A stretch of DNA of 64,000 nucleotides from Malus domestica. Taxonomy: Eukaryota; Streptophyta; Magnoliopsida; Rosales; Rosaceae. A program made the translations under genes and the position numbers. Shown here one piece after another: positions 22,842 through 33,494 of the stretch. Numbering within the stretch: position 1 is the first letter of the stretch; every line of letters starts with the position of its first letter. The stretch covers positions 34,179,001 to 34,243,000 of the forward strand of contig NC_091669.1 of the NCBI RefSeq assembly GCF_042453785.1. Direction: 5' to 3'. The notes beneath the pieces were generated by a model. The model saw nothing but the letters and a program-made list of their open reading frames with translations, ran no database searches and was not told the origin of the DNA.

Positions 22842-23626
22842 TGTTGGATATAAGTCAACAATCTGTGATAATTTATATATGCTAATAAATAATAAATGCA
22901 ATAGAAACTAACAGAATATAAACTAGAATATGAATTATAAAACAGACAACTTGAAGATCGAGGCTTGCGTACCGCAATGTCCTTGAAACAGAAATTTCGT
23001 CCCTACTCTGTGCTTGTAGTTCTACGGACGTCTGTTTCACCAGGATTCAACGATCAAGTTAAAATTCCAGCATCGGAAAATTTAACTTTTGGCGAATTTA
23101 ATGTGGTTCTCTCAGTAAGAAGGTTTAGGAATGTAGAAGATGAAGTTGATTATTTTCTGTGTTTTAAATGCTATGCAGATGGATGTATATAGGAAAATTT
23201 AACTTCTGGCGAATTTAATGTGGTTCTCTCAGTAAGAAGGTTTAGGAATGTAGAAGATGAAGTTGATTATTTTCTGTGTTTTAAATGCTATGCAGATGGA
23301 TGTATATATAGCAGATGGATGCCTGTTTGCAACAGGTATGAGAATGGGGTGTGACTGTTGGGAGACATCTCTTCAGAGGGGTGCTTTGCTCCAAGGCCCA
23401 TCTTTTGACAATTAAATATATATTAATTATATATTAATTATAATTAATTATAATTAATTAATACACCCCAAAGCCCAACCCCAAAGGTGAGCCCAATTTT
23501 AGTCTCCAGGCCTATTACTCCAATCACTTTCTTTAAAGGACAAAGCCTTATAAAGTGATAAAATCTTTTGGGAATGGCCAATGTGGGACAAGGAAATTTC
23601 TACTCAAACTACTCAAATTTCCAACA
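22842..23626 (-). mobile_element. Solo LTR, 785 bp, upstream of the type I F-box gene
   Basis: Starts TGTTGGATATAAG and ends TTTCCAACA, with the 5-bp duplication GGAAT at 22837-22841 and 23627-23631. The unit 3 gene lacks it at the equivalent place (near 54100). A TATATATA stretch reads as a TATA box on the minus strand, so the LTR points away from the F-box gene. It lies about 155 bp upstream of the start codon. Confidence 0.8.
23075..23308. repeat. 117-bp tandem duplication inside the solo LTR
   Basis: GGAAAATTTAACTT starts at 23075 and again at 23192. The two copies run to GGATGTATATA with very few differences, so the duplication is young. It makes a spurious 75-codon ORF. Confidence 0.85.
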
Positions 23627-23781
23627 GGAATAATTGAATCAGGTATGCTTCTACATCTTGGATATCGATCTGTTTATGTTGCGTTTTGGTGAGCTGGATT
23701 TGTTTGTGCTTACGATATCCAGAATTGTAATCTTGGAATTTGCTTCTTTGAATTCCTTGAATATTCATTTGAGTTTTCATC

Positions 23782-24900
23782 ATGTCTACCCGTAAGAATG
23801 TAAAAAGGCAGAGAAGAGATGCTCAACCTTTGTTGATGAGATCCAGTTTAACGGAAGAAATCTTGTTGACATACTTTGCAAGATTACCCGTGAAATCTCT
23901 TTTGCAGTTCAGATGCGTTTACAAATCTTGGAACAATTTAATTATCAGCCCTAGTTTCATAAACGCCCATCTTAAAAGTAATGTCGTGCAAAATTTTTGT
24001 AATCATCTACTCATCCACACTGACATGAGCAATTGCTTGTCACTCTTTGATGCTGAAACATTTTCCAAGCATTTGGATTTAGAGCTTCCTGGTCATGATT
24101 TTGGTTTCGTCGTTCACGGTTCGTGCAATGGATTGGTTTGCATCTCTAATTCTGCATTTATGACCTTGGAGAGTCCGGTATATCTATGGAACCCATCAAT
24201 CAGAAATTTGAAAAGACTTCCCAATAGCCTTCAACATACAACTGTTTTCGTTCATCTAGGGTTTGGGTTTCATAGTGAGGTTGACAACTATAGGGTTGTG
24301 AGGGTTGCGAGATTTCTATGCAACAAAAGTATCTTTGGGATTGAGGTTTACAATATTAGACTGAATTGTTGGAGGACAATTACCACGGTGCCTCCTGTTT
24401 CAAATGATGTCAATTTTTTGCAGTCTGCGTGCGCTCTTCTGAACGGAGTTGTCTATTGGATCACAAAGGAGCCATCTCAACATAGCCCTTCCATCCTTAC
24501 TTTTGATCTCGGCAGCGAGGTTTTTCAAAAGATTCCGCTTCCCGAGACAACGGTCGAAGTGCCCACTGACGTCGGTATTCAAGTTGTTGAGAACTCAGTC
24601 TCCTTATTCCAAGTAAGAACAGACAGGCTTGGCTTGTACTGTGACATAAGCGTTTTGGAAGTGAATACTTGGAAAATGATGCAGACAATTATTTTTCCAT
24701 ACTCTAAATTAGCATGGCCATTAGGGATGGAAGCAGATGGCAGACTTCATTTGGCTATAAAAGGCGACAATCCAGATCACCCAGAATTGGTTTTATTTGA
24801 TCCCAAGTCTATCGAAATTAGGGTTACCGGAATCGGGTTGAATTGCAAGTACTTAGCCTATGTTGATGTCTATATTGAGAGTCTAATTTTACTCAACTGA
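23782..24900 (+). CDS. Type I F-box/FBA protein (intact)
   Basis: A single exon of 372 residues from ATG at 23782 to TGA at 24898-24900. F-box at about 23-65 (LPVKSLLQFRCVYKSW), then an F-box-associated region with GSCNGLVCI, LWNPSIRNLKRLP, LGFGFH and a C-terminal ESLILLN. Such proteins bind SKP1 through the F-box and choose substrates for an SCF ubiquitin ligase. Length is normal for the family. Oddity: after EEIL it reads LTYF where relatives read F-D/E-I-L; compared with 54247-55364 this looks like two compensating small indels in the F-box helix. A solo LTR sits just upstream and may have changed expression. Substrate unknown. Confidence 0.88.
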   Translation: MSTRKNVKRQRRDAQPLLMRSSLTEEILLTYFARLPVKSLLQFRCVYKSWNNLIISPSFINAHLKSNVVQNFCNHLLIHTDMSNCLSLFDAETFSKHLDLELPGHDFGFVVHGSCNGLVCISNSAFMTLESPVYLWNPSIRNLKRLPNSLQHTTVFVHLGFGFHSEVDNYRVVRVARFLCNKSIFGIEVYNIRLNCWRTITTVPPVSNDVNFLQSACALLNGVVYWITKEPSQHSPSILTFDLGSEVFQKIPLPETTVEVPTDVGIQVVENSVSLFQVRTDRLGLYCDISVLEVNTWKMMQTIIFPYSKLAWPLGMEADGRLHLAIKGDNPDHPELVLFDPKSIEIRVTGIGLNCKYLAYVDVYIESLILLN

Positions 24901-26386
24901 AGTCTAATTTTGACTTTGGTTCCAAGTCATATTATGTATGCGTGCATATGTTTGGTAGACTATCTTGAACGCTTCATTAGCAAAATTTTAATTCGGTTTG
25001 GTGTTGTGTAATCATTAGTTAATTTTTTTTTTTTTATAAAAATGATTGTCTTGTTGATACATTAATAGTACTTAGTAATATGTTTTAGTCATAATTGTAC
25101 TTTGCATTAGTGACAAAAAAAAAAAAAATACTTATGATTATTTTTATATTACGTAAATTGCGTTCCATTTTTAGCAATCTACACTTCACATTGAATATTT
25201 TCCTTTCTTTTTTTCTTTTCACTCAGGAGTTTATTATGGGGCTAAAAGGAGTAATAATTTAAAATTACAAACCATAGTTTAACTTCAAAATCGTGAGTTT
25301 ATGTTGCTGACTGAAATACACCTTCACAATGTCAGCAATCCAAAGAAAGTTCGAACTTCATTTAAGAGAAATGTCCAGGAAGAAACGCAAAGCAAGAGAT
25401 GATGCAACGTAGAGAGGAACAAAGTCAATACACAAGTTCCAAACCGAAACAAATTAAACAAAAAGATATAAACGTGATAATTTAATCTCACTATAACTAA
25501 AGTTCAAACCATCTACGTTCTTCCTCGTCCTCTCCGTAGTGTAGCATTTACAGTAGAAAGATGTTTATAATAATAAAAAAAAAGTTATAAGCTTAAAGTT
25601 TTCAATACTATTAGCAATGTTAGATTTAGGTTTAAATTCAACCTATATTTTAAATGGGGTCCAATTGTAAAATACCTATATCATAAGAATACTATAAAAA
25701 ATTTCAAGTGAAACATATTTAAGACAGATACAACTAATTTTGAAGAGGTATATTACAAGTAAAAAAATATCTATAATATAGGTAGCTAAAAACATTTTAT
25801 CTGTAATATAGTTAAATTGTCGACAAATGTTTTTGTAATACAGGTATATTAAATAAGTAAAAAGACTGAATACAACATAGTTGATGGGATTTTATCCTTA
25901 TGATTTATGATATTACATTCTTTAGAATTTTAAATGTTATCACAAACTTAACAAAAAGTAGTTCTTGGACCTATTTATATATATAAAAAAAAGGAATAGT
26001 TCTAAAATAGCTCACAAAATTAAAATTATATTGAATTTACCCGATAAATATTGTCCACCGTGCACTAAAAACCCAACGGAATGTCGTGTACTTGGGTAGG
26101 TTAAGATAAATTCGTATCTTGGGCGGCCTTAGTAAAGTAAAAAGAACAAAACAATTTTGAGAAGCCTTACTTCAAACCATAGAAGGAACATACAAGCAAC
26201 AGTTCGTTATGCACTGTATTTTATTGCTTCACAATTAGACAAGTAAAAGTTATACTACTATGAATCCCCTGGATTATATCACAACAGAGACAGTCTACGA
26301 AAAAAGAGTGTCAAAACAGATTCTTCCGAAGGCACGTCACAACTTACAACACCCGAAAACAGAATTCACGACACAGAAATCAGAAT
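24901..26386. other. Convergent intergenic region between type I and type II F-box genes
   Basis: Shared 3' flanks: 24960-25200 and 25560-26190 resemble the 3' flank of the unit 3 type I gene (55760-55930 and 56680-56910), including AGTTTTCANTACTATTAGCAAT. AT-rich, no gene seen. Confidence 0.5.
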
Positions 26387-27466
26387 TCAATTGAGAAGAA
26401 TCAGACTCTCACTATAAGAACCGACGTACCCATCATGAAGTTTAATTCCAAGGGGTTTGATTTGGCGTGGTTCTGGATTATACAAAACGAAATCGCCATT
26501 GAGCATAGCCATATGAACTCCACCAGTTGCTCTAAAACCCAATGGCCACGTTATCCATCCACGTTCTGGAAGAACAATCGTGCGGATCATTTTCCAAGTC
26601 TCCATTTCCAGAACCCATATTTTACAGTAGTAATCCTTCCCATCTTGTCTGTAACCGAACATAGAAACCAATTTCCCAAACACGCCCATACTGATGTGAA
26701 TTATGCCTTCGCCTACTTTATCAGGAACCATAATCTTTTGAAAAACCTCACGGACGAAATCAAAAGAAAGGATGGAACAGCACTGCTGAGAAGGATCAAA
26801 TACAATCCAGTACCCAACACCATCAGCGTATGCAAACGTGTTAGTGCTGAAAGACGAGACATGAGGTGAAAGAGGAGGAACTGCGCTAATTCTTTTCCAG
26901 GCATCCAATCTAACGCTGTACACCTCAACTCCGAAGATACTTTTCTTCTGCTGAAACCTCACAATCCTCACAACCTTATAGTCATTTTCCCCACCGTGAA
27001 ACCCAAATCCAATTGCAACGAAATGGTTAGTGTGCTGAATAAGGCCTTTCGGAAGCCTCTTGAATTTTCTGATTGATGGGTTCCATAGATATATAGGAGT
27101 CTTCAAACACAGACCTAAAGGATTAGAGAGGCAAAGCAATCCATTGCAAGAACCATAAATGCGTAAACTTATATTCTCCTGCTCGGGAAGCTCTAAATCC
27201 AAATACTTAGCGAATGTATCCCGACAACAGAGCGAAAAGCGATAATTTGCAGTGCGGAGAAGAAGATAATCGTATGAATCTCGCATTATATTTTTTTCGA
27301 GATGGGCGGTTTTGAAATCAGCGCTGCTAATTAAAGTGTTCCAAGATTTGCAGACACATCTGAACCGTAAAAGAGATTTCACAGGTAATCTTACAAGGAT
27401 TTCAAACAAGATTTCTGAGGGGATATGTTTTTTTCTTCTTCTTCTTTCATACTTAAGGTCAAACAT
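26387..27466 (-). CDS. Type II F-box/FBA protein (intact)
   Basis: A single exon of 359 residues. I take the ATG at 27466 ([13 protein letters not shown]), which matches the other two type II copies; the open frame extends five codons further only through a TTG. F-box at about 13-55 ([16 protein letters not shown] at 27-42). The FBA-like part includes [28 protein letters not shown] and [14 protein letters not shown] and ends SLILLN. It is the only unbroken type II copy in the window. Presumed SCF substrate receptor; target unknown. It is transcribed toward the type I gene at 23782. Confidence 0.9.
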   Translation of the reverse strand: MFDLKYERRRRKKHIPSEILFEILVRLPVKSLLRFRCVCKSWNTLISSADFKTAHLEKNIMRDSYDYLLLRTANYRFSLCCRDTFAKYLDLELPEQENISLRIYGSCNGLLCLSNPLGLCLKTPIYLWNPSIRKFKRLPKGLIQHTNHFVAIGFGFHGGENDYKVVRIVRFQQKKSIFGVEVYSVRLDAWKRISAVPPLSPHVSSFSTNTFAYADGVGYWIVFDPSQQCCSILSFDFVREVFQKIMVPDKVGEGIIHISMGVFGKLVSMFGYRQDGKDYYCKIWVLEMETWKMIRTIVLPERGWITWPLGFRATGGVHMAMLNGDFVLYNPEPRQIKPLGIKLHDGYVGSYSESLILLN

Positions 27467-28599
27467 ATTGAAGCTAAACAAAAGGCCTAATTACCAGAAC
27501 ATGCAAAGAATTCTGAAACGACAATTCCACACACCATGACCAGAAACCCAAATCAAGAAAAGCTCATGAAACACGCAACAGTTCTTGGATGATCCAGTTG
27601 AACAACGTAATCAGATAAATACCCGAGAAGTAGATCATACCTCGACTATGCCTATGGAGTTTCAATTCGAAACCCTAACTGTGACTTCTTGATCAATCAA
27701 GCAAATGCGGGCATCCAAGAGACACTGAATGATCGAATCCACGTCCAGACACAAAGAACCCCGAACTCCACTTCTTGGTTTTCAGGAGCTGATCGGCTTC
27801 ACCTTGTTCCCTTGGTGGCGTCGTTCACATTCAACCTTTGTTTGCCTGTTCGTTCTGGCGGGGTCTTTTTCCTTTGATTTTGTATCGGTTGTCAGCTTGT
27901 CTTGGTTGCTGAATCGTGTTAAAAGTTTATACTCTGCTTCTATTTTTGCTGTCAAGTTTGAAGTTCGTTTATGTAATTTGCAATATTTTGGATCATGAGA
28001 TGTTCTGCCACATGTACGGCTCAGATCAGTTGTTATGCTGTTGCCCTATAGTCGTAGGAGTTGTCCTATGTAATGGGAGAATTCCAAAAAAGACCAATCT
28101 AAACAAATGTCTCTTCGTGAAAAGCTATTGCTGCTCTGATTTTCTTTGTCTGTGCCGCTGCTGCCATTTTTGCTCGTATCTTTATGTTTTTCTCATCTTT
28201 ATTTCTAGTTTTGATGAAGATGGAGATGGTCTGAATGAGTAGTGCTACATGATCAATTTTTTAAATCAAATTTGAAAAATATGCAATGTGTCACCAATAA
28301 AAAATAAGCACGTTAATCAACACTTATTAATAATCTAATCATCAACAATCACGTCATATTGTTTTCAAAATTTGGTTTTGAAAATTTAGTCTCTCTAGCA
28401 TTATCTTGGTCCGAATACCAACAAATTGGACTGATTTGTATTTGTTGTATGGGTGTCATCTTTGGATCAGTTTAGTTTGCCATGTGAGCTTATATATGGG
28501 TTAGTTTGATATTGTTGTGCTTTTTAAGAAAAAAACTGTTTTTGTTGTGTTTTAAGAATAATTAGATGTAAAAAAAAAATTAGCGTTTGGTACGCTATA
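27467..28599. promoter_or_regulatory. 5' flank of the intact type II F-box gene (unit 2)
   Basis: Collinear with 35177-36900 in unit 3 and 7850-8300 in unit 1. Includes a probable 5' UTR or UTR intron and, at about 28237-28405, a small MITE shared with unit 3. Open frames here are not conserved as protein. Confidence 0.5.
28237..28405. mobile_element. Small MITE (GTAGTGCTA...TAGCATTAT ends)
   Basis: Starts near AGTAGTGCTACATGATC and ends TCTCTCTAGCATTAT, giving inverted ends. The same element is at the matching place in unit 3 (36377-36692) and, separately, near 32906-33022. Sharing between units means it was inserted before the units were duplicated. Confidence 0.5.
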
Positions 28600-28962
28600 T
28601 TTTTAAAAGTGTTGTGATTATGAACATGGTAGTGGGGGTGGCGGCGATAACAACGGTGATGTGGGCAGTGCTGGTGGCTATGGTAGTGATGGTAGTAGTA
28701 ATGGTGGGCAGTGCTGGTGATTATGGTAGTGACGTGGCTATGGTAGTGATGTGGGCAGTGTTGGTGGCTATGGTAATGATGGTAGTGCCAGTAATGGGGT
28801 GTGGTGGTTAGGCGTAGAGGTAAATATGGTGATAGAGGTAACGGTGGCAGTTGTGGTTATAGTTGTGGTGATGCCAGTGTCGGCAACAATGATGGTGGCA
28901 ATGTTGGTGATGGTGGTTGTGGTTATGGTTTTGGTGGTGATTATGATTGTAGTGGTGGAAAA
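28600..28962 (+). repeat. GGT/GTG-rich low-complexity tract
   Basis: A degenerate run of GGTGGT, GATGGTAG and GCTATGG words. It gives Gly- or Val-rich open frames in different phases, which I regard as composition artefacts. A similar tract follows the unit 3 type II flank at 36985-37319. Confidence 0.75.
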
Positions 28963-28998
28963 GGTTCAAACCTCTTACAAAGGAGCCGAACAAGGATG

Positions 28999-29345
28999 GT
29001 TTTGGGGGTGACTATAAGGTTGTGAGGATTGTGAGGTTTCGGTGGAAGAAAAGTATCTTCGGAGTTAAGGTGTACATCATTAGATTGGATGCCTGGAAAA
29101 CAATTAGCACAGTTCGTCCTCTTTTACCTAATGTCTTGTCTTTCAGCTCTAACCCATTTGCATATGTTGGTGGTGTTGGGTATTGGATTGTATATGATCC
29201 TTCTCTGCAGTGTAATTCCATCCTTTCTTTTGATTTCGTCTGTGAGGTTTTTCAAAAGATTATGGTTCTTGATAAAGTAGGCGAAGGCATAATTCACATC
29301 AGTATGGGCGTGTTTGAGAAATTAGTTTCCATGTTCAGTTACAGA
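28999..29345 (+). pseudogene. Type II F-box gene fragment embedded in Copia gag sequence
   Basis: About 347 bp correspond to the middle of the type II F-box protein: [40 protein letters not shown] and FVCEVFQKIMV, ending at VSMFSYR. There is no F-box and no C terminus. It is on the plus strand, opposite to the neighbouring type II gene. On the right it is followed at once by Copia gag (from 29346). On the left it is preceded by a 30-bp piece of the same gag (28965-28994 matches 29381-29410). The frame runs 140 codons into the gag in the wrong phase. Confidence 0.8.
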
Positions 29346-30850
29346 TGTGAAACAGGATGTGAAGCAAGCATGGGAGAAGCTTCAAACCTCTTACAAAGGA
29401 TCCGAACAAGTGAAAAAGGTCCATCTTCAAGTATTGAGAGGTGAGTTCAAATCTCTACAAATGAAAGTGTCTGAATCCATCTCCGATTATTTCTCAAGAG
29501 TCTTAGCCGTTTCCAATCAATTAAAAAGAAACGGTGAAAAGTTAGAACATGTTAGAATTATGGAGAAGATACCACACTCGTTGGACCCCAAATTTGAGTA
29601 CATTGTCGTGGCAATTGAAGAAACCAAAAACTTGGAAGAAATTACTTTGGAGCAATTAATGGGTTCACTGCAAGCATATGAAGAGAAACATAATAAGAGG
29701 CAAGGGAATGATGAGCAGCTCCTCAAGACGCAAGTCCAGCCAAATAAGAAAAAAAAAGCTTCAACAACGAGAGAAGCCAATACAAAAGAAGTCATGCCCG
29801 AGGTCGTGGACGTAGGCGTGGACATGGACGTGGACGTGGTTGGAATTTAACAACCATAGCAACTATGAAAGAGGAGATAGCTCAACAAAAGGTCGTGGAA
29901 GAGGACACTCAAACTTGAGGTATGAAAAATCGCAAGTTCAATGCTACAATTGTCAAAAGTTTGGGCATTATGATTGGGAATGTAGAGCTCCAAACAACAG
30001 ACTTGATGAAAAGGTCAACTATGTGAAAGAAGAGAAAGAAGATAATGGCATTGTGCTACTAGCATGGCAGAACAATGATGGAGACCTAGACTATATATGG
30101 TACCTTGACACTGGTGTCAGCAACCACATGTGTGGAAGAAGAAGCATGTTCTGGAGCTCAATGAATCAATGAATGGCAATGTTTCTTTTGGAGATGAATC
30201 CAAAATACCAGTAAAAGGAAAAGGCAACATCCTCATTCCCCTGAAAAATGGCGGTCACCAAGTCATTTCAATTGTCTACTACGTGCCCAATATGAAAAGC
30301 AACATTTTGAGTTTGGGTCAACTCTTAGAAAAAGGTTATGATATTCATATGAAAAATTATAGCCATTTTTTCTTAGAGATGACAAAGGAAAATTAATTGC
30401 CAAAGTGAAAATGTCAAAGAATAGAATGTTTCCCTAGAACGATGTTGCAAAGTGTCTCAAAACATGTTACAAAGACATATCATGGCTTTGGCATCTTCAT
30501 TTTGGGCATCTTAACTTTGGAGGATTGGAGTTATTATCCAAGAAGGAGTGGTGAGATGCTTACCATGCATCAATCGCCCTGATCAAGTTTGTGAAGGATG
30601 TTTACTTGGAAAACAGTTTAGGAAAAGCTTTTCAAAGGAGTTGACCAGAAGAGCCAAGAAGCCACTCAAGCTCATTCACATTGATTTGTGCAATCCAATA
30701 AAACCAAGCTCTTTGGGTAAAAAAAATATTTCCTTCTCTTCATTGATGATTTTTCAAGGAAAACCTGTGTGTATTTCTTAAAGCAGAAATTAGAGGTACT
30801 TGGAGCATTCAAGAAGTTCAAAGCCGTTGTAGAAAAAGAGAATGGTTGCA
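29346..30850 (+). pseudogene. Degenerate Copia gag-protease-integrase remnant
   Basis: Broken frames give gag ([31 protein letters not shown]), a CCHC knuckle (CYNCQKFGHYDWEC), protease (WYLDTGVSNHMCG), the region before integrase (ILSLGQLLEKGYDIHM) and the start of integrase (CEGCLLGKQFRKSF, PLKLIHIDLCNP). Several frameshifts occur near 29830, 30150, 30390 and 30730. RT and RNase H are absent. It belongs to a different Copia lineage from the intact element at 1921. Confidence 0.82.
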
Positions 30851-30855
30851 AGACT

Positions 30856-31184
30856 TGTGGCTAGGAGGAATTTAATTAGTCCAATTCCACCGACTTGGTA
30901 AGTTATTTAATCACAGCTATAAATATGAGAGATTGTGTTGCTATGTGAACTAAGAGAGAGCAAGTAGTAAGAAGTGAGAGTGACAAGTGAGAAGTGAGAA
31001 GAAGCAACAAAGCTTCTAAGAGTGTTTGAGTGTTTCCTTTTGTACTAGTTTGTGTGAGAATAAAAATTTTGTGTAACACTTTGAGTGTTCTTTCTTTCTC
31101 TTGCTTATCAAATTTCAGCTGCGTTACATTCTTATTTGTGAGATAAAGATCTCCAAAATAGTGAAGTTTTTTTAAGCCTCAACA
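30856..31184 (+). mobile_element. LTR-like segment ending the Copia remnant
   Basis: A candidate LTR begins TGTGGCTAGG and ends CTCAACA, with TATAAATA near 30921. It is followed directly by F-box sequence. No matching left LTR or target duplication was found, so the element's left part is lost. Ends are tentative. Confidence 0.45.
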
Positions 31185-32797
31185 CAAGATTATTCGTGAA
31201 ATCTCTTACGTGGTTCAGATGCGTTTACAAATCTTGGAACAATTTAATTAACAACCCTAGTTTCATAAACGCCCATCTTAAAAGGAATGTCGTACAAAGT
31301 TCTTGTGATCATCCACTCATCCATGTTAAGGAAAAACTAGAGTACACAACTCTAACACAAGTGTTGGAGAGACAAAACAAGTAAACAAATTACTTGTATT
31401 ACAAACACAAAATATTACAACACACACTCTCAAGGACACAACTTAGAAGTTATGACACTCACTCACTTTCTAGAGACAAATTTTAGATCACTCACACTCC
31501 TACAAAACTATTCTTGCTTCTCACTCTCACTTGGTTGCCTACTACTTCGTTACAAGCTTAACAGCACACATACATACATATTTATAGGCATGTTTGCCGA
31601 CTTATGTTACTCCTAGAACTTTCCAGTGCATGATCAAACACACACTCCCACCGACTTACAAAACCTCCTTAGTAGCCGACTTTTATTACATGCTGCTAGA
31701 AGATTCTAGCTTAATATGCATGCACCACCGTCTTAACAACTTGCTAGAATTGTCTAGCATTTTCTTAATATGCATGCACCGACCACTGATAGAGTTTTCT
31801 AGCAAAATCCTATTATAGAATCTTCTAGAATAATTTCATGCATGTTTGAACTAGAACAATCTAATTCTTTTATACCTACTAATCTTAATGGGCTGGTGTT
31901 GATCTTTAACAATCCACACTGATATGAGCAATTGCTTGTCACTCTTAAATGCTGAAACATTTTCCAAGCGTTTGGATTTAGAGCTCCCTTGCCATGATTT
32001 TGGTTTCGTTGTTCATGGTTCGTGCAATGGATTGGTTTCCATCTCTAATTCTGCATTTATGACCTTGGAGAGTCCGGTATATCTATGGAACCCATCAATC
32101 AGAAAATTGAAAAAACTTCCCAATATCCTTCAACATACAACTGTTTTCGTTCATCTAGGGTTTGGGTTTCATGGTGAGGTTGACGACTATAGGGTTGTGA
32201 GGGTTGAGATGTTTCTATGCAACAAAAGTATCTTTGGGTTTGAGGTTTACAATCTTAGACTGAATTGTTGGAGGACAATTACCGCGGTGCCTCCTGTTTC
32301 AAATGATGTCAATTTTTTGCAATCTGAGTGCATTTTCCTGGACGGAGTTGTCTATTGGATCACAAAGGAGCCATCTCAACATAGCCCTTCCATCCTTACT
32401 TTTGATCTCGGCAGCGAGGTTTTCAAAAGATTCTGCTTCCTGAGACAACGGTCGAATGCCCACTGACATCGGTATTCAAGTGGTTGAGAACTCAATCTCC
32501 TTGTTCCAAGTAAAAACAGCCTGGCTTGGCTTGTACTGTGACATAAGTGTTTTGGAAGTGGATACTTGGAAAATGATGCAGACAATTATTTTTCCATACT
32601 CTAAACTACCATGGCCATTAATTAGGGATGGAAGCAAATGGCAGACTTCATTTGGCTATAAAAGGCGACAATCCAGATCACCCAGAATTGGTTTTATTTG
32701 ATCCCAAGTCAAGTCCATCCAAATTAGGGTTACTTGAATTGTGACTACTTAGCCTATGTTGATGTCTATGTTGAGAGTCTAATTTTACTCAAACTGA
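31185..32797 (+). pseudogene. Type I F-box gene, 5'-deleted, LTR-interrupted, frameshifted
   Basis: Aligns with 23782-24900 from about its codon 33 onward. The first part (31185-31323) covers the end of the F-box; a 588-bp solo LTR follows (31324-31911), then the remainder to TGA at 32797. The start codon and first 30-odd codons are gone, replaced by the LTR-like segment ending at 31184. Further damage: one-base losses near 32421 and 32457, a 4-base gain near 32620, and a deletion near 32735. All changes point to a dead gene. Confidence 0.9.
31324..31911 (-). mobile_element. Solo LTR, 588 bp, in the F-box pseudogene
   Basis: Begins TGTTAAGG and ends CTTTAACA (perfect TGTTAA/TTAACA ends). The target duplication ATCCA is at 31319-31323 and 31912-31916. 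On the minus strand it has a TATA-like CTATAAATA and a start (TGTTAAAGATCAACACCAGC) that recalls the Copia LTR at 1921, so it is probably a related Copia family. There is no internal region. Confidence 0.88.
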
Positions 32798-32905
32798 AAT
32801 CTAATTTTGACTTTAGTCCTGAGTCACATTATATATGCATGCATATCTTTAGCAAAATGTACGTTTGGTTTGGTGTTGTGTAATCGACTCAAATGTTTTA
32901 GTAAA

Positions 32906-33022
32906 GGGTAATGCTAGGGAGACAAAAATCCGTTGATTAACATGCTTACTTTCTATTAGTGCCACATCATTTGATTTGTAAATTTAATTTAAAAAATTTA
33001 ATCTCTCTAGCATTATCGGTAA
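32906..33022. mobile_element. Small MITE
   Basis: GGTAATGCTAGGGAGAC at the left and ATCTCTCTAGCATTATC at the right form inverted ends. Same family as the elements near 28237 and 36377. Ends approximate. Confidence 0.5.
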
Positions 33023-33494
33023 GTAAAAATGAATGTTTTACTAATACACTAAAAAGATAGTATTTATAATTATTTGTATCTTGCAATTTACGCATTCCAT
33101 TTTTAGCGATTTACACACCAAATCGACTACTTTCCAATTTTTGTTTTTTGCACTCATATATAGGAGTGTATGGGGCTAAAAGAAAGAGTATTAAATCATT
33201 AACCGTAGTTGTACTTCAAAATCGATCGTGAGTTCATGTTGGTGACTGATATACACCTTCACAATGAGGGCTTATTCGAACTTCATTAAAGAGAGAAAAG
33301 TTCAGGCAAAAACCCGAAGTACGTAATTCAAACAACCAAAGAGAAGATAGCAGTAAGCAAAATACTCCATAACCCCGGATTATATCACAACAAAGACAGA
33401 GTCTGCGAGAAAAGAGTGTTAAAACATATTCTTCCGAAGGCACATTACGACTTACAACACCCGAAAACAGAATTCACTACACAGAAATCAGAAT

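Noticed and set aside
28587..29025. Gly-, Val- or Asp-rich small proteins
   Set aside because: They come from a GGT/GTG-rich repeat that is open in several phases and on both strands.
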